This document shows positions 16,174 through 25,599 of a stretch of 64,000 bases of DNA, in pieces. The notes under the pieces are model-generated. The model searched no databases and was not told the DNA's origin. It worked only from the letters and a program-made list of their open reading frames with translations. Source of the stretch: Microbulbifer aggregans (lineage in GTDB: Bacteria > Pseudomonadota > Gammaproteobacteria > Pseudomonadales > Cellvibrionaceae); assembly GCF_001750105.1 (NCBI RefSeq), contig NZ_CP014143.1, positions 620,001 to 684,000 of the forward strand, in the 5' to 3' direction. Within the stretch, counting starts at the first letter, position 1. Each line of letters opens with the position of its first letter. The position numbers and the translations under genes were made by a program.

Positions 16174-18930
16174 ATGATGCACATCGCCCTGCGCAGCCTA
16201 CTGGCGCTGCCTATCCTGGCCCTGCTGGCCTGCAGCCCCGCCGAAGATGCGGGCAAGCCCTCCAGCGAGGAGCCGGCTGAGGCCATCGCGCAATTGCCGG
16301 AGACGGCCGAACCCGATACCCCGGCAGCCCCCGCCGGTATTCCCGATCAGGCACCCGCCGGCCGACTGCCAGAGGGGGTGACGCCGACCGCCTACCGTCT
16401 GGACCTGCTGGTCGACCCGCGCGAAGACGCGTTCTCCGGCAGCGTGGAAATCGATATCGATCTGGCGTTTGATGCCGACCATATCTGGCTGCACGGCAAG
16501 AACCTGCAGGTCAGCTCCGCTACCGCGGTGTTAAAAGACGACAAGACTGTCAACGCTCAGTACCAGGAAGTACTGGACAGCGGAGTGGCCAAAGTCAGCT
16601 TTGACGAGCCCCTGCCCGAGGGCGAGTTCACCCTGCGCATGGAGTACAGCGCGCCTTTCGATCGCAACCTGGCGGGGCTATTCAAGGTGGAGGAGCAGGG
16701 CAACACCTATGCGCTGGCCAAGTCCGAGTCTATTCAGGCGCGCAAATACCTGCCGGGCTTCGACGAACCAGGGCTCAAGGCACCGTTCGATATCGCCCTG
16801 ACCGTACCCGCAGGCTATGCCGCCATCAGCAACGGTCCCGAAATCCAGCGCGAACCCGCCGGCGAGGGGCTGGAGAAAGTCACCTTCGCCACCACACGCC
16901 CGACACCCACCTACCTGCTGTCTCTGTCCGTGGGACCATTTGATATGGTCGAGCGCCCGGCCATTCCGCCGAGCCAGTACCGCACCAAGCCGATCCCGCT
17001 GCGCGGCTTTGCACGCAAGGGCCGCGGCGAGGATATGCGCTATATCCTCGATATCACACCGCGCATGGTGGAGATCTTCGAGACCGAGCTGAAGCGCCCC
17101 TACCCATTCGAGAAGCTGGATATCATCGCCGCGCCCCAGTGGCCCAGTGGCGCGACCGAACTCTCCGCCGCAATCACCTACCGTGAGCAGCGGATTCTGG
17201 TGGGTGACAATCCGGCCCCCGGCGCAAGACTGGCCCTGCTGCAAATCCACGCCCATGAGATCGCCCATATGTGGTTCGGCAATCTGGTCACGCCACCCTG
17301 GTGGGATGATCTGTGGCTGAAGGAAGGTTTCTCCACCTGGGGCACGCCGCTGGCACTGACGATCCTGGAACCGAAAGGTGGCCACGAACTCAATGCTGCC
17401 GAGGAGGCGATCAGTGCCATGCAGCTGGACTCCCTGGCCAGCACCCGCGCGATCCGCGAGCCCATCGAGGACAACAACGAGATCCGCAACGCCTATGACG
17501 CCATTACCTATGACAAGAGCCTCGGCGTCATTCACATGGTGGACCAGTACTTCCGCCCGGAGAAATTCCGCCCCGCGCTCGGCCGCTACATTGAGACCTT
17601 TGCCGATGGCGTGGCCGATTCCGAGGATTTCTACCGCGTGATCGGCGAGGAGACCAACACCCCGGAGCTCACCGAAACCTTCCGCAGTTTTGTCGAGCAG
17701 AAAGGTGTGCCGCTGCTGGACGTCACCCTCGACTGCGGCAATGGCGCCGCTCAGGTCAATATCAAGCAACAGCGCTACAAGCCGCTGGGCTCACCCATCG
17801 AGAGCGTCGCCACCAAATGGACCATTCCCGTCTGCCTGCGCAGTGATGCCGGCCGGCAGTGTGTGATGATGGAAGAGGCGGAGCAGACTCTGGCCATCAG
17901 CGGCGGCATCTGCCCCGAGTGGCTGCTGCCGAACGCCAAGGGCAGCGGCTACTACCGCTGGACGCTGCCGCCGGAGCAGTGGCAGGCGCTGCTGGCGAAT
18001 TTTGCCGAACTGACGCCCACCGAGGCCCTGTCCGTGATTGACAGCGCCTTCGCCGCATTTGAGGCAGGGGCCCTGCCGGAAGCCACCCTGGTCGAAGTAG
18101 TGCGCAAGTCGGCCGCCTCTCAGCGCCGTCAGGTCGTCACTGCGCCGCTGGGCCATCTGGAAAAATACCGCCGCAACTATCTAGGTGATGAGGTCGCTGA
18201 AGAACAGCGGGATGCCTTCCTGGCCTTCCTGCAGTCCCTGTATCAGCCGGTCATGGATCGCACCCAGGGCAGCGATGATAACGACGACAAGTTGCTGCAC
18301 AGTGAATTGCAGAGTTTTATGGCTCTGGTGGCCGGCGACCCGACTGTGCGCAAAGAGCTTACCGACAAAGCCATCGCGTTTACCGGCTTCAAGGGCGAGC
18401 GGGATGCCGCCGCGCTGGATTCTGATCTCTACCAGGCGGCGCTGACTGTGGCTGTACAGGACGCCGGCAGTGATTTCCTGCCACACCTGGTGAAGTTCCG
18501 TGGCGAGATGGATGACCCCCGTTTCGAAAACGCCAGCGCCAATGCCATTGGTGCCAGCAATAATCCCGAGCAGCTGGAAATGGTGCATAAACTCGCACTG
18601 GGCGAGGAGGTCGGCCCACGGGAGAGCTTTGGCTTGCTGCAGAATGCTCTGGCACAACCTGCCGTAAAGGATCAGCACTGGCAGTGGCTGCAGGCCAACT
18701 TCCCTGCCGTGGTAGACAAGATTCCCGCTCAGTGGCGTCGCCGCACACCAGGCCTCGCCCGCGCTTTCTGTGAAGCGGAGAAATTGCAGCAGTTACAGCA
18801 ACTGTTTGAAGAGCACGGCAAGCTGGCCCCCGGTTACCAGCGCAGCCTGGACCAGACCGACGAGCAGATACAGTTGTGTGTCGCCCTCCGGGAAAGAGGC
18901 GAAGCGCTGGTGAATTCACTGGCCGAGTAA
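16174..18930 (+). CDS. M1 family peptidase lipoprotein with altered GAMEN motif (918 aa)
   Basis: The start is ATGATG at 16174/16177, leading into a lipoprotein signal with LLAC (Cys20). The M1 zinc site is intact: HEIAH at 361-365 and Glu384 in WLKEG. The exopeptidase motif, normally GAMEN followed by xGAITYRE, reads GATEL at 326-330 followed by SAAITYRE. The Glu is kept, but Met and Asn are changed. In characterised M1 enzymes this loop recognises the free N-terminus, so specificity may differ. The rest is a long helical C-terminal domain. It diverges from the HEYTH lipoprotein gene and converges with the sulfotransferase gene. It is not a close copy of the M1 pair at the left edge. Confidence 0.93.
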   Translation: MMHIALRSLLALPILALLACSPAEDAGKPSSEEPAEAIAQLPETAEPDTPAAPAGIPDQAPAGRLPEGVTPTAYRLDLLVDPREDAFSGSVEIDIDLAFDADHIWLHGKNLQVSSATAVLKDDKTVNAQYQEVLDSGVAKVSFDEPLPEGEFTLRMEYSAPFDRNLAGLFKVEEQGNTYALAKSESIQARKYLPGFDEPGLKAPFDIALTVPAGYAAISNGPEIQREPAGEGLEKVTFATTRPTPTYLLSLSVGPFDMVERPAIPPSQYRTKPIPLRGFARKGRGEDMRYILDITPRMVEIFETELKRPYPFEKLDIIAAPQWPSGATELSAAITYREQRILVGDNPAPGARLALLQIHAHEIAHMWFGNLVTPPWWDDLWLKEGFSTWGTPLALTILEPKGGHELNAAEEAISAMQLDSLASTRAIREPIEDNNEIRNAYDAITYDKSLGVIHMVDQYFRPEKFRPALGRYIETFADGVADSEDFYRVIGEETNTPELTETFRSFVEQKGVPLLDVTLDCGNGAAQVNIKQQRYKPLGSPIESVATKWTIPVCLRSDAGRQCVMMEEAEQTLAISGGICPEWLLPNAKGSGYYRWTLPPEQWQALLANFAELTPTEALSVIDSAFAAFEAGALPEATLVEVVRKSAASQRRQVVTAPLGHLEKYRRNYLGDEVAEEQRDAFLAFLQSLYQPVMDRTQGSDDNDDKLLHSELQSFMALVAGDPTVRKELTDKAIAFTGFKGERDAAALDSDLYQAALTVAVQDAGSDFLPHLVKFRGEMDDPRFENASANAIGASNNPEQLEMVHKLALGEEVGPRESFGLLQNALAQPAVKDQHWQWLQANFPAVVDKIPAQWRRRTPGLARAFCEAEKLQQLQQLFEEHGKLAPGYQRSLDQTDEQIQLCVALRERGEALVNSLAE

Positions 18931-18945
18931 TGACTGCGAGGCTGG

Positions 18946-19018
18946 ATGCCGGCACACGCCGGCATGACGGCAACTCTCTGTTACCTCTTTAAACATCGCC
19001 CCGGACACGATCCGGGGC
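18946..19018. repeat. Two extragenic palindromes between convergent genes
   Basis: ATGCCGGC (18946-18953) pairs with GCCGGCAT (18958-18965), and GCCCCGGA (18998-19005) pairs with TCCGGGGC (19011-19018). They fill the gap between the M1 gene and the convergent sulfotransferase gene. They resemble REP-like extragenic elements and a similar GGATGCCGGC...GCATGACG context is common in proteobacteria. A related CCCCGG...CCGGGG palindrome is present at 51333-51351. Confidence 0.55.
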
Positions 19019-19032
19019 GGCGCTCCGCTCTC

Positions 19033-20508
19033 TCAATCAAGTTCAATGCCACCGGCCCGCAGGGCATCCGCCAGCGGTGTGAGCTGTTCTTCATAGTTGC
19101 GCCAGTGTCCCACCGCACGCTGGTAAAGCGGCTGGCGCACCTGCGCGGAACTGGCTGTCGCTACCGTACTGCGATTCTTGTGGAATTCGCCACAACTGGC
19201 CTCCCAGTCCAAACCTGCAGTATTCGCCAGTGCCCGGGCTTCGCTATCGAAATCCTGCACCAGCTTTTCGTACGACTGGATACGGATACGGTCACCCAGC
19301 ATTTCCTGCCAGTGACGTTTGAGGCGATCATAGGCAATGTAGTAATCCGCCAGATCCTCAAGACTGTAGGAGAACGGGTAGCCCATCTTGAACAATGTCT
19401 TGTACATGGCGAAGCAGGCATCCAGCGGATGGCGCTCCATCCAGATCATTGTGGCGCCCGGCATGGAACGGGCAATGAGGCCGGCGTAGAGAAAATTCAG
19501 CGGCGTCTTGTCGATATGCTTTTCGGCACTCGAATCAAAACTTTCCAGCCGTCCGAGATAACTGCTCGCAATCGCTTCCGGCGCCCAGCGGGCGGTTTCC
19601 TGCACCAGGGCTTCCTTCGGCAGGCTGCGGCCGGCCATCACCATCAGTGACATCGGCAGGTCGGTGATTTCACCGAAGCTGTCGCACCGGCTATGGCTGG
19701 AAAGAATTCGATCGACCAGGGTCGTACCCGAGCGCGGTAAGCCAAAAACAAAAACGGCTTCCTGACCAACGGCAGCGTTGGTATGGATCGGTTCCAGGCT
19801 GTTGTGATACCCGGCGATCAGCGCCAGTGTTTTCTGATCCGTTTCTACCTGGTATTTCAGCATACCGCGTCGACCATCGGCGCCCAGCTGGAAATGGCGG
19901 AATGCCTGATCAAATTCGCCGATATCTTCGAATTCCTTGCCCAGGGCATAGTGGAGTTTCACCCGCTCCATCGCCGGCAACCGTTGGCTGCGCAACGCTT
20001 GCTGCAACCGCTCAATATGATTGCGGTCTGCGGTCACCCGCCGCAATCCGCTCAAAATCAGCTGGGCCTGGGCATCTGCCGGATCCTCGACAATCAGGGC
20101 TTCCAGTACCTGCTCCGCTTCTGCCAGGTCACCGGTCGCAAGCAGGTTGACGCCAAGATTGTAACGGGCATCACGGTTGCCATTGACAGCCAGCGCGCGG
20201 TAAATCTCTACCGCCTCCGCCTGTCGCTGTACCAGTGCATATAGCTCGGCGCACAGACCCCGGTGGCGATCGTCGTTGCTGGAGAGCTGCGCATATCGGT
20301 CGAGCAGATGATTGGCCTCCCGATGCGCTCCGACATAGATCAATGTGCGAATCGCGAGCGGGAGCAGATCCGGGTGATCGGGGCGGCTGGAAACTGCCTG
20401 ACGCATGATGGCGGCCGCATCGGTGAAACAGCCATGTTTCAACGCTTCATTTGCGCGCTGGGTGAATTCCGCGGGCTGTTTATTCTTATGACTCTGTTCC
20501 GCAAGCAT
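19033..20508 (-). CDS. TPR-repeat sulfotransferase (491 aa)
   Basis: The first 240 residues are TPR pairs (YNLGVNLLATGDLAEAEQVL, LHYALGKEFEDIGEFDQA). Residues 252-480 are a sulfotransferase domain with the PAPS 5'-phosphosulfate loop FGLPRSGTT (255-263) and a 3'-phosphate region near MIWMERHPLDACFAMY. It would transfer sulfate from PAPS to a protein, peptide or small molecule. The ATG at 20508 is chosen because the further in-frame ATG at 20538 lies inside the terminator of the preceding gene. No signal peptide, so cytosolic. It is the gene downstream of the TonB-dependent receptor on the same strand, a pairing I recall from other marine bacteria. Confidence 0.87.
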   Translation of the reverse strand: MLAEQSHKNKQPAEFTQRANEALKHGCFTDAAAIMRQAVSSRPDHPDLLPLAIRTLIYVGAHREANHLLDRYAQLSSNDDRHRGLCAELYALVQRQAEAVEIYRALAVNGNRDARYNLGVNLLATGDLAEAEQVLEALIVEDPADAQAQLILSGLRRVTADRNHIERLQQALRSQRLPAMERVKLHYALGKEFEDIGEFDQAFRHFQLGADGRRGMLKYQVETDQKTLALIAGYHNSLEPIHTNAAVGQEAVFVFGLPRSGTTLVDRILSSHSRCDSFGEITDLPMSLMVMAGRSLPKEALVQETARWAPEAIASSYLGRLESFDSSAEKHIDKTPLNFLYAGLIARSMPGATMIWMERHPLDACFAMYKTLFKMGYPFSYSLEDLADYYIAYDRLKRHWQEMLGDRIRIQSYEKLVQDFDSEARALANTAGLDWEASCGEFHKNRSTVATASSAQVRQPLYQRAVGHWRNYEEQLTPLADALRAGGIELD

Positions 20509-20522
20509 GGGGCCTTCCACAA

Positions 20523-20546
20523 TAAAAAAGGGGCGCATAGCGCCCC
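20523..20546 (-). terminator. Intrinsic terminator of the TonB-dependent receptor gene
   Basis: Read on the minus strand, GGGGCGC, a TAT loop and GCGCCCC are followed by six T residues. It starts 25 bases after the receptor stop codon. It lies directly upstream of the sulfotransferase start, so the two genes may be uncoupled or only partly read through. Confidence 0.9.
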
Positions 20547-20570
20547 AAGTTATAACAGCAAACGAGAGAC

Positions 20571-22949
20571 TCAGAAAGTGATGCGCACGTTGGCACCAAG
20601 GGTCCTCGGCATGGTCAGGAACTGCTTGGAACCGTTGCCGAAGTACTGCTGGGAGGGATCTGTGCCCATGTACTCCTCTTTGAACAGGCCGGTAGTGCCT
20701 TCCTCATTGGTGAGGTTTTTCGCAAACAGGGTTGCCGTCCACCAGTCACCAGCCAGCCCCACGTGCCCATCCAGCAGCGAGAATCCATCCAGCTCGGCCG
20801 CGAAACGCGGGCTGTCGCTAGCGGCATTGGTTGCGTCAGACTGGTAGTAGGCCGCCAGGCGGCTGACAAACTCCACATCACCGGCACCGATCGGCGCACG
20901 GTAATCCAGGGCTGCAGTAAACGTGCTCTCAGGTGTTCCCGGGAGACGGGTACCCGCACTGGCAATGGGTGCCGAGTAACCGGGGGGCGTGAAGTCGGAA
21001 TCCAGCTCCGCGTTTACGTAGGCATAACCCAGGGTATAACTGAACTGATCCGTCAGATCACCCTGCAGCTCCAGCTCAACACCAGAGGTGCTGGCCGCCT
21101 CGGCATTACCTACGGCATAGAAACCCCACCAGCGCGAGGCTGTGTTCACCTGCACGTTATCCCAATCGACCGCAAAGGCGGCGACCGTATAGCGGAAGGC
21201 ATCGGTGCTACCCTTGATACCCAGTTCGTAGTTAAGAACGGTATCCGACTCGTACACAGTCCAGCCGGAATCCTCCGCGAAGAAACCGGCGGTCGGCACC
21301 GCATTGGAACCGCCGCGACGGTAGCCCTCGGAAATCGTTGCATAGGCCATCGTGTCTTCACTGATATCGTAGGAAGCATTGACCTTGAACAGGACACCGT
21401 CATCTTCGGTCACGTTTGAGTCGCGGAGAACCGGGAAAATGGCACCCGGACCGTAAGCGGGAAAGTCCATATACACCGAGGACTCATACTCATTGTCAAA
21501 CTGACGGGCGCCCAGCGTCAGATGCAAGGCATCCATATGCCAGGTCACCTCACCGTAAAAGGCCAGTTCGGTGAAGCTGTCATCACGGGCGTAATCCCAG
21601 TCCTGGTCGCTGGCAACGATTCCCGGTCCCCAGGCCGCGTCTGCCCACTGCTGGAAACCACGCACGTAGCTCTGCTGGGCGCCGGCGGTTTCCTGGTCCA
21701 TATAGAAGGCACCGACAATCCAATCCACACTGCCTTCGGTATTGGAGACCAGACGCAGCTCCTGAATGAATGCGCTGTCTTCATACTGGCGCACTGCCTG
21801 TGCCATTGGGCGGTTGTAGTTGTAGTAGTAATCTGCGATCCAGCCGTTCTGCGCATAGAAACCGGTATTCTCCGAAATGGAATCACCGGTGTGCTCGTAA
21901 TCAGAAGTCGAGGAAGTCAGGGTGGCGAAACCCAGATCCACTTCGGCCTCGAGGCTCGTCAGGCTCGCCTCGCGGCTGGATGGCTCCAGCTGGATGGAAC
22001 CATTCTCGTAATCGTCGTAGCTCTGGCCCCAGCCGTCCTGGCCTACGGTCTGCTGGCGACGACCGCCGATATCGTCTTCCTGCATCATATGAGTCAGCAC
22101 CACTTCGGAAGACTCGGTGGGACGCCACAGTGCAGCGACTTTGCCGTAGGTAATTTCCACGGTATCGGCATCTTCCACCGACTTGTAGCTGGCATCCGAT
22201 GCCAGCACACCGTTGGGTGCAGCGGGAATACCATTGCCATCAAGGCGATAGACATTCACATAATCGACGATCCCGGCGTTGTCGACGAAGCCACCGGAAG
22301 CACGGATGGCAAAATTATCGGAGATGGCAAAGTTGGCCACCATGTCACTGGAATAGTTGAGGCCGTCCGAGCCCGCGGTGGAAGAGACTCCGGAGCTGAT
22401 ATCCGCGGAGAACCCCTCGGTGCTCGGCTTGCGAGTGATATAGCGTACAGTACCGCCCAGGGAGCCAGAGCCGTACAGGGTACCCTGCGGACCACGCAAT
22501 ACTTCCACCCGCTCCAGATCCTTGAGCAGGAAGTTGGCATAAACCGGGGTGCTGTTCACATAGGTGGAAACGGTCGGTGCCGCCGCTACCGAGTAGTCAC
22601 CCAGCGCTGCACTGTCCACGTTGAGGCCGCGAATCATGATGCCGTTAATCACCCCGGAATTACGGTTGCCCCGGTCGACCACCGCCACACCGGGGATATT
22701 GCGCATCAGCTCCGCCTGCTCGGTGATCTGCGCCCGGGCCACGTCGTCACCGGAAACTGCGGATATGTTGTAGGGCACATCCTGGATGGTAGTTTCGCGG
22801 CTGGTGGCGGTAACGATGATTTCTTCCATCATCTCCGCATCCTGCGCGGTAGCGACCTGGGGCAATGCCAGTACATAACCGGTAGAGACGGCAGCAACCG
22901 CAGTTGCCAGCGCCTTCCTGCTGAACCGCTTGTTAGATTGCTCTTTCAT
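20571..22949 (-). CDS. TonB-dependent outer-membrane receptor (792 aa)
   Basis: The ATG at 22949 has a GAGGGA Shine-Dalgarno and starts a Sec signal peptide ending near ATAQ|DAEM. A TonB-box-like EEIIVTATS follows, then the plug domain with the conserved RVEVLRGPQGTLYGSGSLGG. The remainder is a 22-stranded type barrel rich in alternating aromatic strands and ending in a C-terminal Phe. It imports a scarce ligand using TonB energy. Plug and barrel resemble the large family of marine/sphingomonad receptors with SEGYRRGGSN signatures. Ligand cannot be deduced. Neighbouring peptidase, amidase and transporter genes suggest a peptide or amino-acid derivative, which is inference. Confidence 0.93.
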   Translation of the reverse strand: MKEQSNKRFSRKALATAVAAVSTGYVLALPQVATAQDAEMMEEIIVTATSRETTIQDVPYNISAVSGDDVARAQITEQAELMRNIPGVAVVDRGNRNSGVINGIMIRGLNVDSAALGDYSVAAAPTVSTYVNSTPVYANFLLKDLERVEVLRGPQGTLYGSGSLGGTVRYITRKPSTEGFSADISSGVSSTAGSDGLNYSSDMVANFAISDNFAIRASGGFVDNAGIVDYVNVYRLDGNGIPAAPNGVLASDASYKSVEDADTVEITYGKVAALWRPTESSEVVLTHMMQEDDIGGRRQQTVGQDGWGQSYDDYENGSIQLEPSSREASLTSLEAEVDLGFATLTSSTSDYEHTGDSISENTGFYAQNGWIADYYYNYNRPMAQAVRQYEDSAFIQELRLVSNTEGSVDWIVGAFYMDQETAGAQQSYVRGFQQWADAAWGPGIVASDQDWDYARDDSFTELAFYGEVTWHMDALHLTLGARQFDNEYESSVYMDFPAYGPGAIFPVLRDSNVTEDDGVLFKVNASYDISEDTMAYATISEGYRRGGSNAVPTAGFFAEDSGWTVYESDTVLNYELGIKGSTDAFRYTVAAFAVDWDNVQVNTASRWWGFYAVGNAEAASTSGVELELQGDLTDQFSYTLGYAYVNAELDSDFTPPGYSAPIASAGTRLPGTPESTFTAALDYRAPIGAGDVEFVSRLAAYYQSDATNAASDSPRFAAELDGFSLLDGHVGLAGDWWTATLFAKNLTNEEGTTGLFKEEYMGTDPSQQYFGNGSKQFLTMPRTLGANVRITF

Positions 22950-23079
22950 GGTTCCCTCTGCTCTTTTTTGCTTTCCGGCCGTACCGCGCCGTTTCATGTT
23001 ATCGGACTATGACTTTCGCGCGTACACTCGAAAAAAATTAGGGCCAGCCAACGCGCACTGACTGGCCCAGAGACTCCTA

Positions 23080-23934
23080 TCAATCCGGCACTTTGAGCAC
23101 GCCCAGCTTCTGCAAGGCTGCGGATTCAGCGCCCTGCTCATACTGCGGATAGCGGACTTTGCCATCACGGAAACTCTTCAGGGTCTGCCCCAGGCCTTTC
23201 ATGCCCCGCTCGCGCACCCGTTGCACTTTGTCCAGATCCACCTCAAAGGCGATGATCTCCTCATCGACAGAAGCTTCATGCACGGTCTCGCCCTCCGGCC
23301 CGACAACGATCGAGCGGCCGACCCCCTGGGCGCCGCAGGAATTCACATCGACGACATAGCACTGGTTGGTGATGGCACTGGCACGAACAATCGACAGTTC
23401 ATCAATGCGGTCAATGGTGTCGGTCTTGGTGGGGTGGATGATGATCTCCGCGCCAAGCCAGGTCAGCGCACGGGTGGTTTCCGGGAACCACATGTCGTAA
23501 CAGATGGACACGCCGAAGCGGCCCACTTCCGGGATATCGAAGACAACAAACTGGTCGCCACCTGTGACGCCCTTCTCGTAGGGCAGGAACGGGTAAATCT
23601 TGCGATAGCGGGCGACGACCTCGCCATCCGGGTTGATCACCGGGGTGGTATTGAAGACGGCACTGCCGCACTTTTCATACATGGAGCCCGGCACCAGCCA
23701 GATACCCAGCTCCCGCGCACTGCGACAGAAAGCCTGCTCCTCCGGGGAGGGCAGCTCGCGGGCATGCTGCACCCCCACGCCGCGCAGTGCCAGTTCCGGC
23801 AGGACCACCATCCTTACCCAGGGGAAACGCAATTTGGTTTTCTGAATCCGCTGCAGCAGCAATTCCAGGTTGTCCGCTTCGGCCAGCTGTAGCTGCAAGG
23901 CCGCGATACCGAAGTGTTTGCGTGGGTTATTCAT
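23080..23934 (-). CDS. Nitrilase-superfamily amidase (carbon-nitrogen hydrolase)
   Basis: The Glu-Lys-Cys catalytic set of the superfamily is clear: Glu47 in LPELAL, Lys112 in YRKIYP and Cys145 in SICYD, all numbered from the ATG at 23934. A GTG at 23958 is an alternative start. Length (284 aa) fits the aliphatic amidase/N-carbamoyl or omega-amidase branches, which hydrolyse amide C-N bonds to acid and ammonia. It is cytosolic. It lies upstream of the TonB receptor on the same strand (130-base gap) and diverges from an MFS transporter gene, which suggests handling of an imported amide. The exact substrate branch cannot be decided by eye. Confidence 0.88.
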   Translation of the reverse strand: MNNPRKHFGIAALQLQLAEADNLELLLQRIQKTKLRFPWVRMVVLPELALRGVGVQHARELPSPEEQAFCRSARELGIWLVPGSMYEKCGSAVFNTTPVINPDGEVVARYRKIYPFLPYEKGVTGGDQFVVFDIPEVGRFGVSICYDMWFPETTRALTWLGAEIIIHPTKTDTIDRIDELSIVRASAITNQCYVVDVNSCGAQGVGRSIVVGPEGETVHEASVDEEIIAFEVDLDKVQRVRERGMKGLGQTLKSFRDGKVRYPQYEQGAESAALQKLGVLKVPD

Positions 23935-24262
23935 CGCCTGAGAATTCCTGCCTGTCACCGCCCAGTTTCAGGAGCCAACTTCGCCCCCGTTTTTTATCTG
24001 GATGCATCTTGGCGGAACGGCCATTGGCCCAATAGGTCCAGATTGACGCGAACCATGAGTCCAACCCGGTTTTCGGGGCCTCAGGGCCGGCATCGCACCC
24101 GGTTGGCACCATGGAGTCCGCACATCTGGCCCTATCCACTGCCGGCCAATCCGTTAGCGTTGCGCCAGGTAAAGGGAATACACTGACCTCTCGCGGCCGC
24201 AGCAAAGCAGCACCAGGGAGAGGCATCCATCCATAACAGGGCAGAGCCCAGCCGGAGACCCT
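23935..24262. promoter_or_regulatory. Divergent promoter region, amidase / MFS transporter
   Basis: These 328 bases separate two divergent genes and must hold both promoters. Near-mirror segments CCAACCCGG (24061) and CCCGGTTGG (24098) are the only dyad I notice, and they are imperfect. The MFS gene has a clear GGAG six bases before its ATG. No gene or RNA is apparent. Confidence 0.4.
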
Positions 24263-25492
24263 ATGAGCGAGAATGCAGAGAGCCTCATCGGACGCACAGC
24301 GATCGGTGGTGCCGAAATTTCACCGGACACGCTGCCCCGGGTCAGCCCCCAGGGCTGGACTGCCAGCCTGCTGCTGGCCTTCCTGTCTTCGGCCGGCCTT
24401 TACTATGTGAATATTTTTCCGGTGATTGTCGACTCCCTGATGGCGGGGGCCGGACTCTCGGCCGGTCAGGCAGGCGAAATCACTTTTGCCAATACCATCG
24501 GTGCCGTCATCGGTGCATTTGTGATTTCACTGCTGGTGCGGCGTATTCCGCGCTGGAAGCTGGCTTCTTTATTTCTCTTACTGTGTTCAATCGGTGTCGA
24601 CCTGCTGACCATTACCCTGGCCAACCTGGAGCTGCTGATTCCCCTGCGACTGATGCACGGAGTTCTCGGCGGCGCATTGGTGGGACTGGGCTTTGCCGCC
24701 ATCGCCCGCAGCGGCATTGCCGGGCGGGCCTATAGTATGGTGCTGCTGGTGCAGTACACCGGCGGTGCGCTGGGTCTGGGCTTCCTGCCGGGGCTGGTGA
24801 GTGAATTCGGCACCTATGTGCCCTTCTATGCACTGATTACCTTCAGCACCATCACACTGCTGATGCTGCCATTCCTGCCAGATTACCCGGTGCCCGACCG
24901 CGCGGAGGAAAAGCGCCGAGTACCGCCGGAAGCCCGGGTGGCGATGCTGCCCATGGTAATCACCCTGATTTCCCTGTTTTGTTTCCAGTTTGCGAACATG
25001 GCCCTGTTTGCGTTTATTTTCGACCTGGGCAAATCGTTTGCATTGCCGCTGCCGTTTATCAGCCAGACTCTCTTCTGGGCCAACCTGATTGCCATCAGCG
25101 GCGCAGCCCTGGCAGCTTACACTGGCCAGCGTTTTTCACTCACGCTACCGCTCGCAATCGCGCTGGTGATCACGCTGGTGGGGCTGGCGCTATTCGCATT
25201 CAGTAATATCAAGCCGGTCTTTATCTTTGCCAACGTGGTAACCGGCATGACCTGGGCCTTCTGCGTCCCATACCTGCTAACCATGGCTTCGAAGTTTGAT
25301 GCGGCGGGGCAAATGGGTGCGTTCGGCGGTTTCGCCTCCAAAATGGGGCTGGCCTGCGGACCACTGGTAGCCGGCTACTTTATTTCCAGCGGCGGCAACT
25401 ACACACAGCTGATCGTCATCGCCTGCGCCATGCTGGCGATTTGCCTGGCGGCATTGCCGGCAGCGGCCAGACTGGATAGGGCGGGGATCTAA
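24263..25492 (+). CDS. Major facilitator superfamily transporter (409 aa)
   Basis: Twelve hydrophobic segments are arranged in two halves after a 30-residue cytosolic N-terminus. The loop between segments 2 and 3 carries a charged LLVRRIPRWKLAS, the position of the MFS motif A, and there is a long basic central loop (PDRAEEKRRVPPEAR) between segments 6 and 7. It is an inner-membrane secondary transporter driven by ion or proton gradient. It is divergent from the amidase gene and convergent with the MocR regulator gene, a position often occupied by the transporter that a MocR protein controls. Substrate is unknown; uptake or export of an amino acid or amide is inference. Confidence 0.88.
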   Translation: MSENAESLIGRTAIGGAEISPDTLPRVSPQGWTASLLLAFLSSAGLYYVNIFPVIVDSLMAGAGLSAGQAGEITFANTIGAVIGAFVISLLVRRIPRWKLASLFLLLCSIGVDLLTITLANLELLIPLRLMHGVLGGALVGLGFAAIARSGIAGRAYSMVLLVQYTGGALGLGFLPGLVSEFGTYVPFYALITFSTITLLMLPFLPDYPVPDRAEEKRRVPPEARVAMLPMVITLISLFCFQFANMALFAFIFDLGKSFALPLPFISQTLFWANLIAISGAALAAYTGQRFSLTLPLAIALVITLVGLALFAFSNIKPVFIFANVVTGMTWAFCVPYLLTMASKFDAAGQMGAFGGFASKMGLACGPLVAGYFISSGGNYTQLIVIACAMLAICLAALPAAARLDRAGI

Positions 25493-25599
25493 AAGCCGTT
25501 ACACGGCAATACGCGGGCGCCGGTTGGGCCCGCTGAAGAGTCAGTGACTGACAAACTTTTTCGGGAAAATTAGCGTAGCGATTGTGTCGCGGGGCAGAT

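Noticed and set aside
20508..20538. Upstream ATG (20538) as sulfotransferase start
   Set aside because: It lies within the stem of the receptor terminator, so initiation there is unlikely.
21522..23012. Long open frame opposite the TonB receptor (496 codons)
   Set aside because: The opposite strand has a complete receptor with plug and barrel. The antisense frame shows no recognisable domain.
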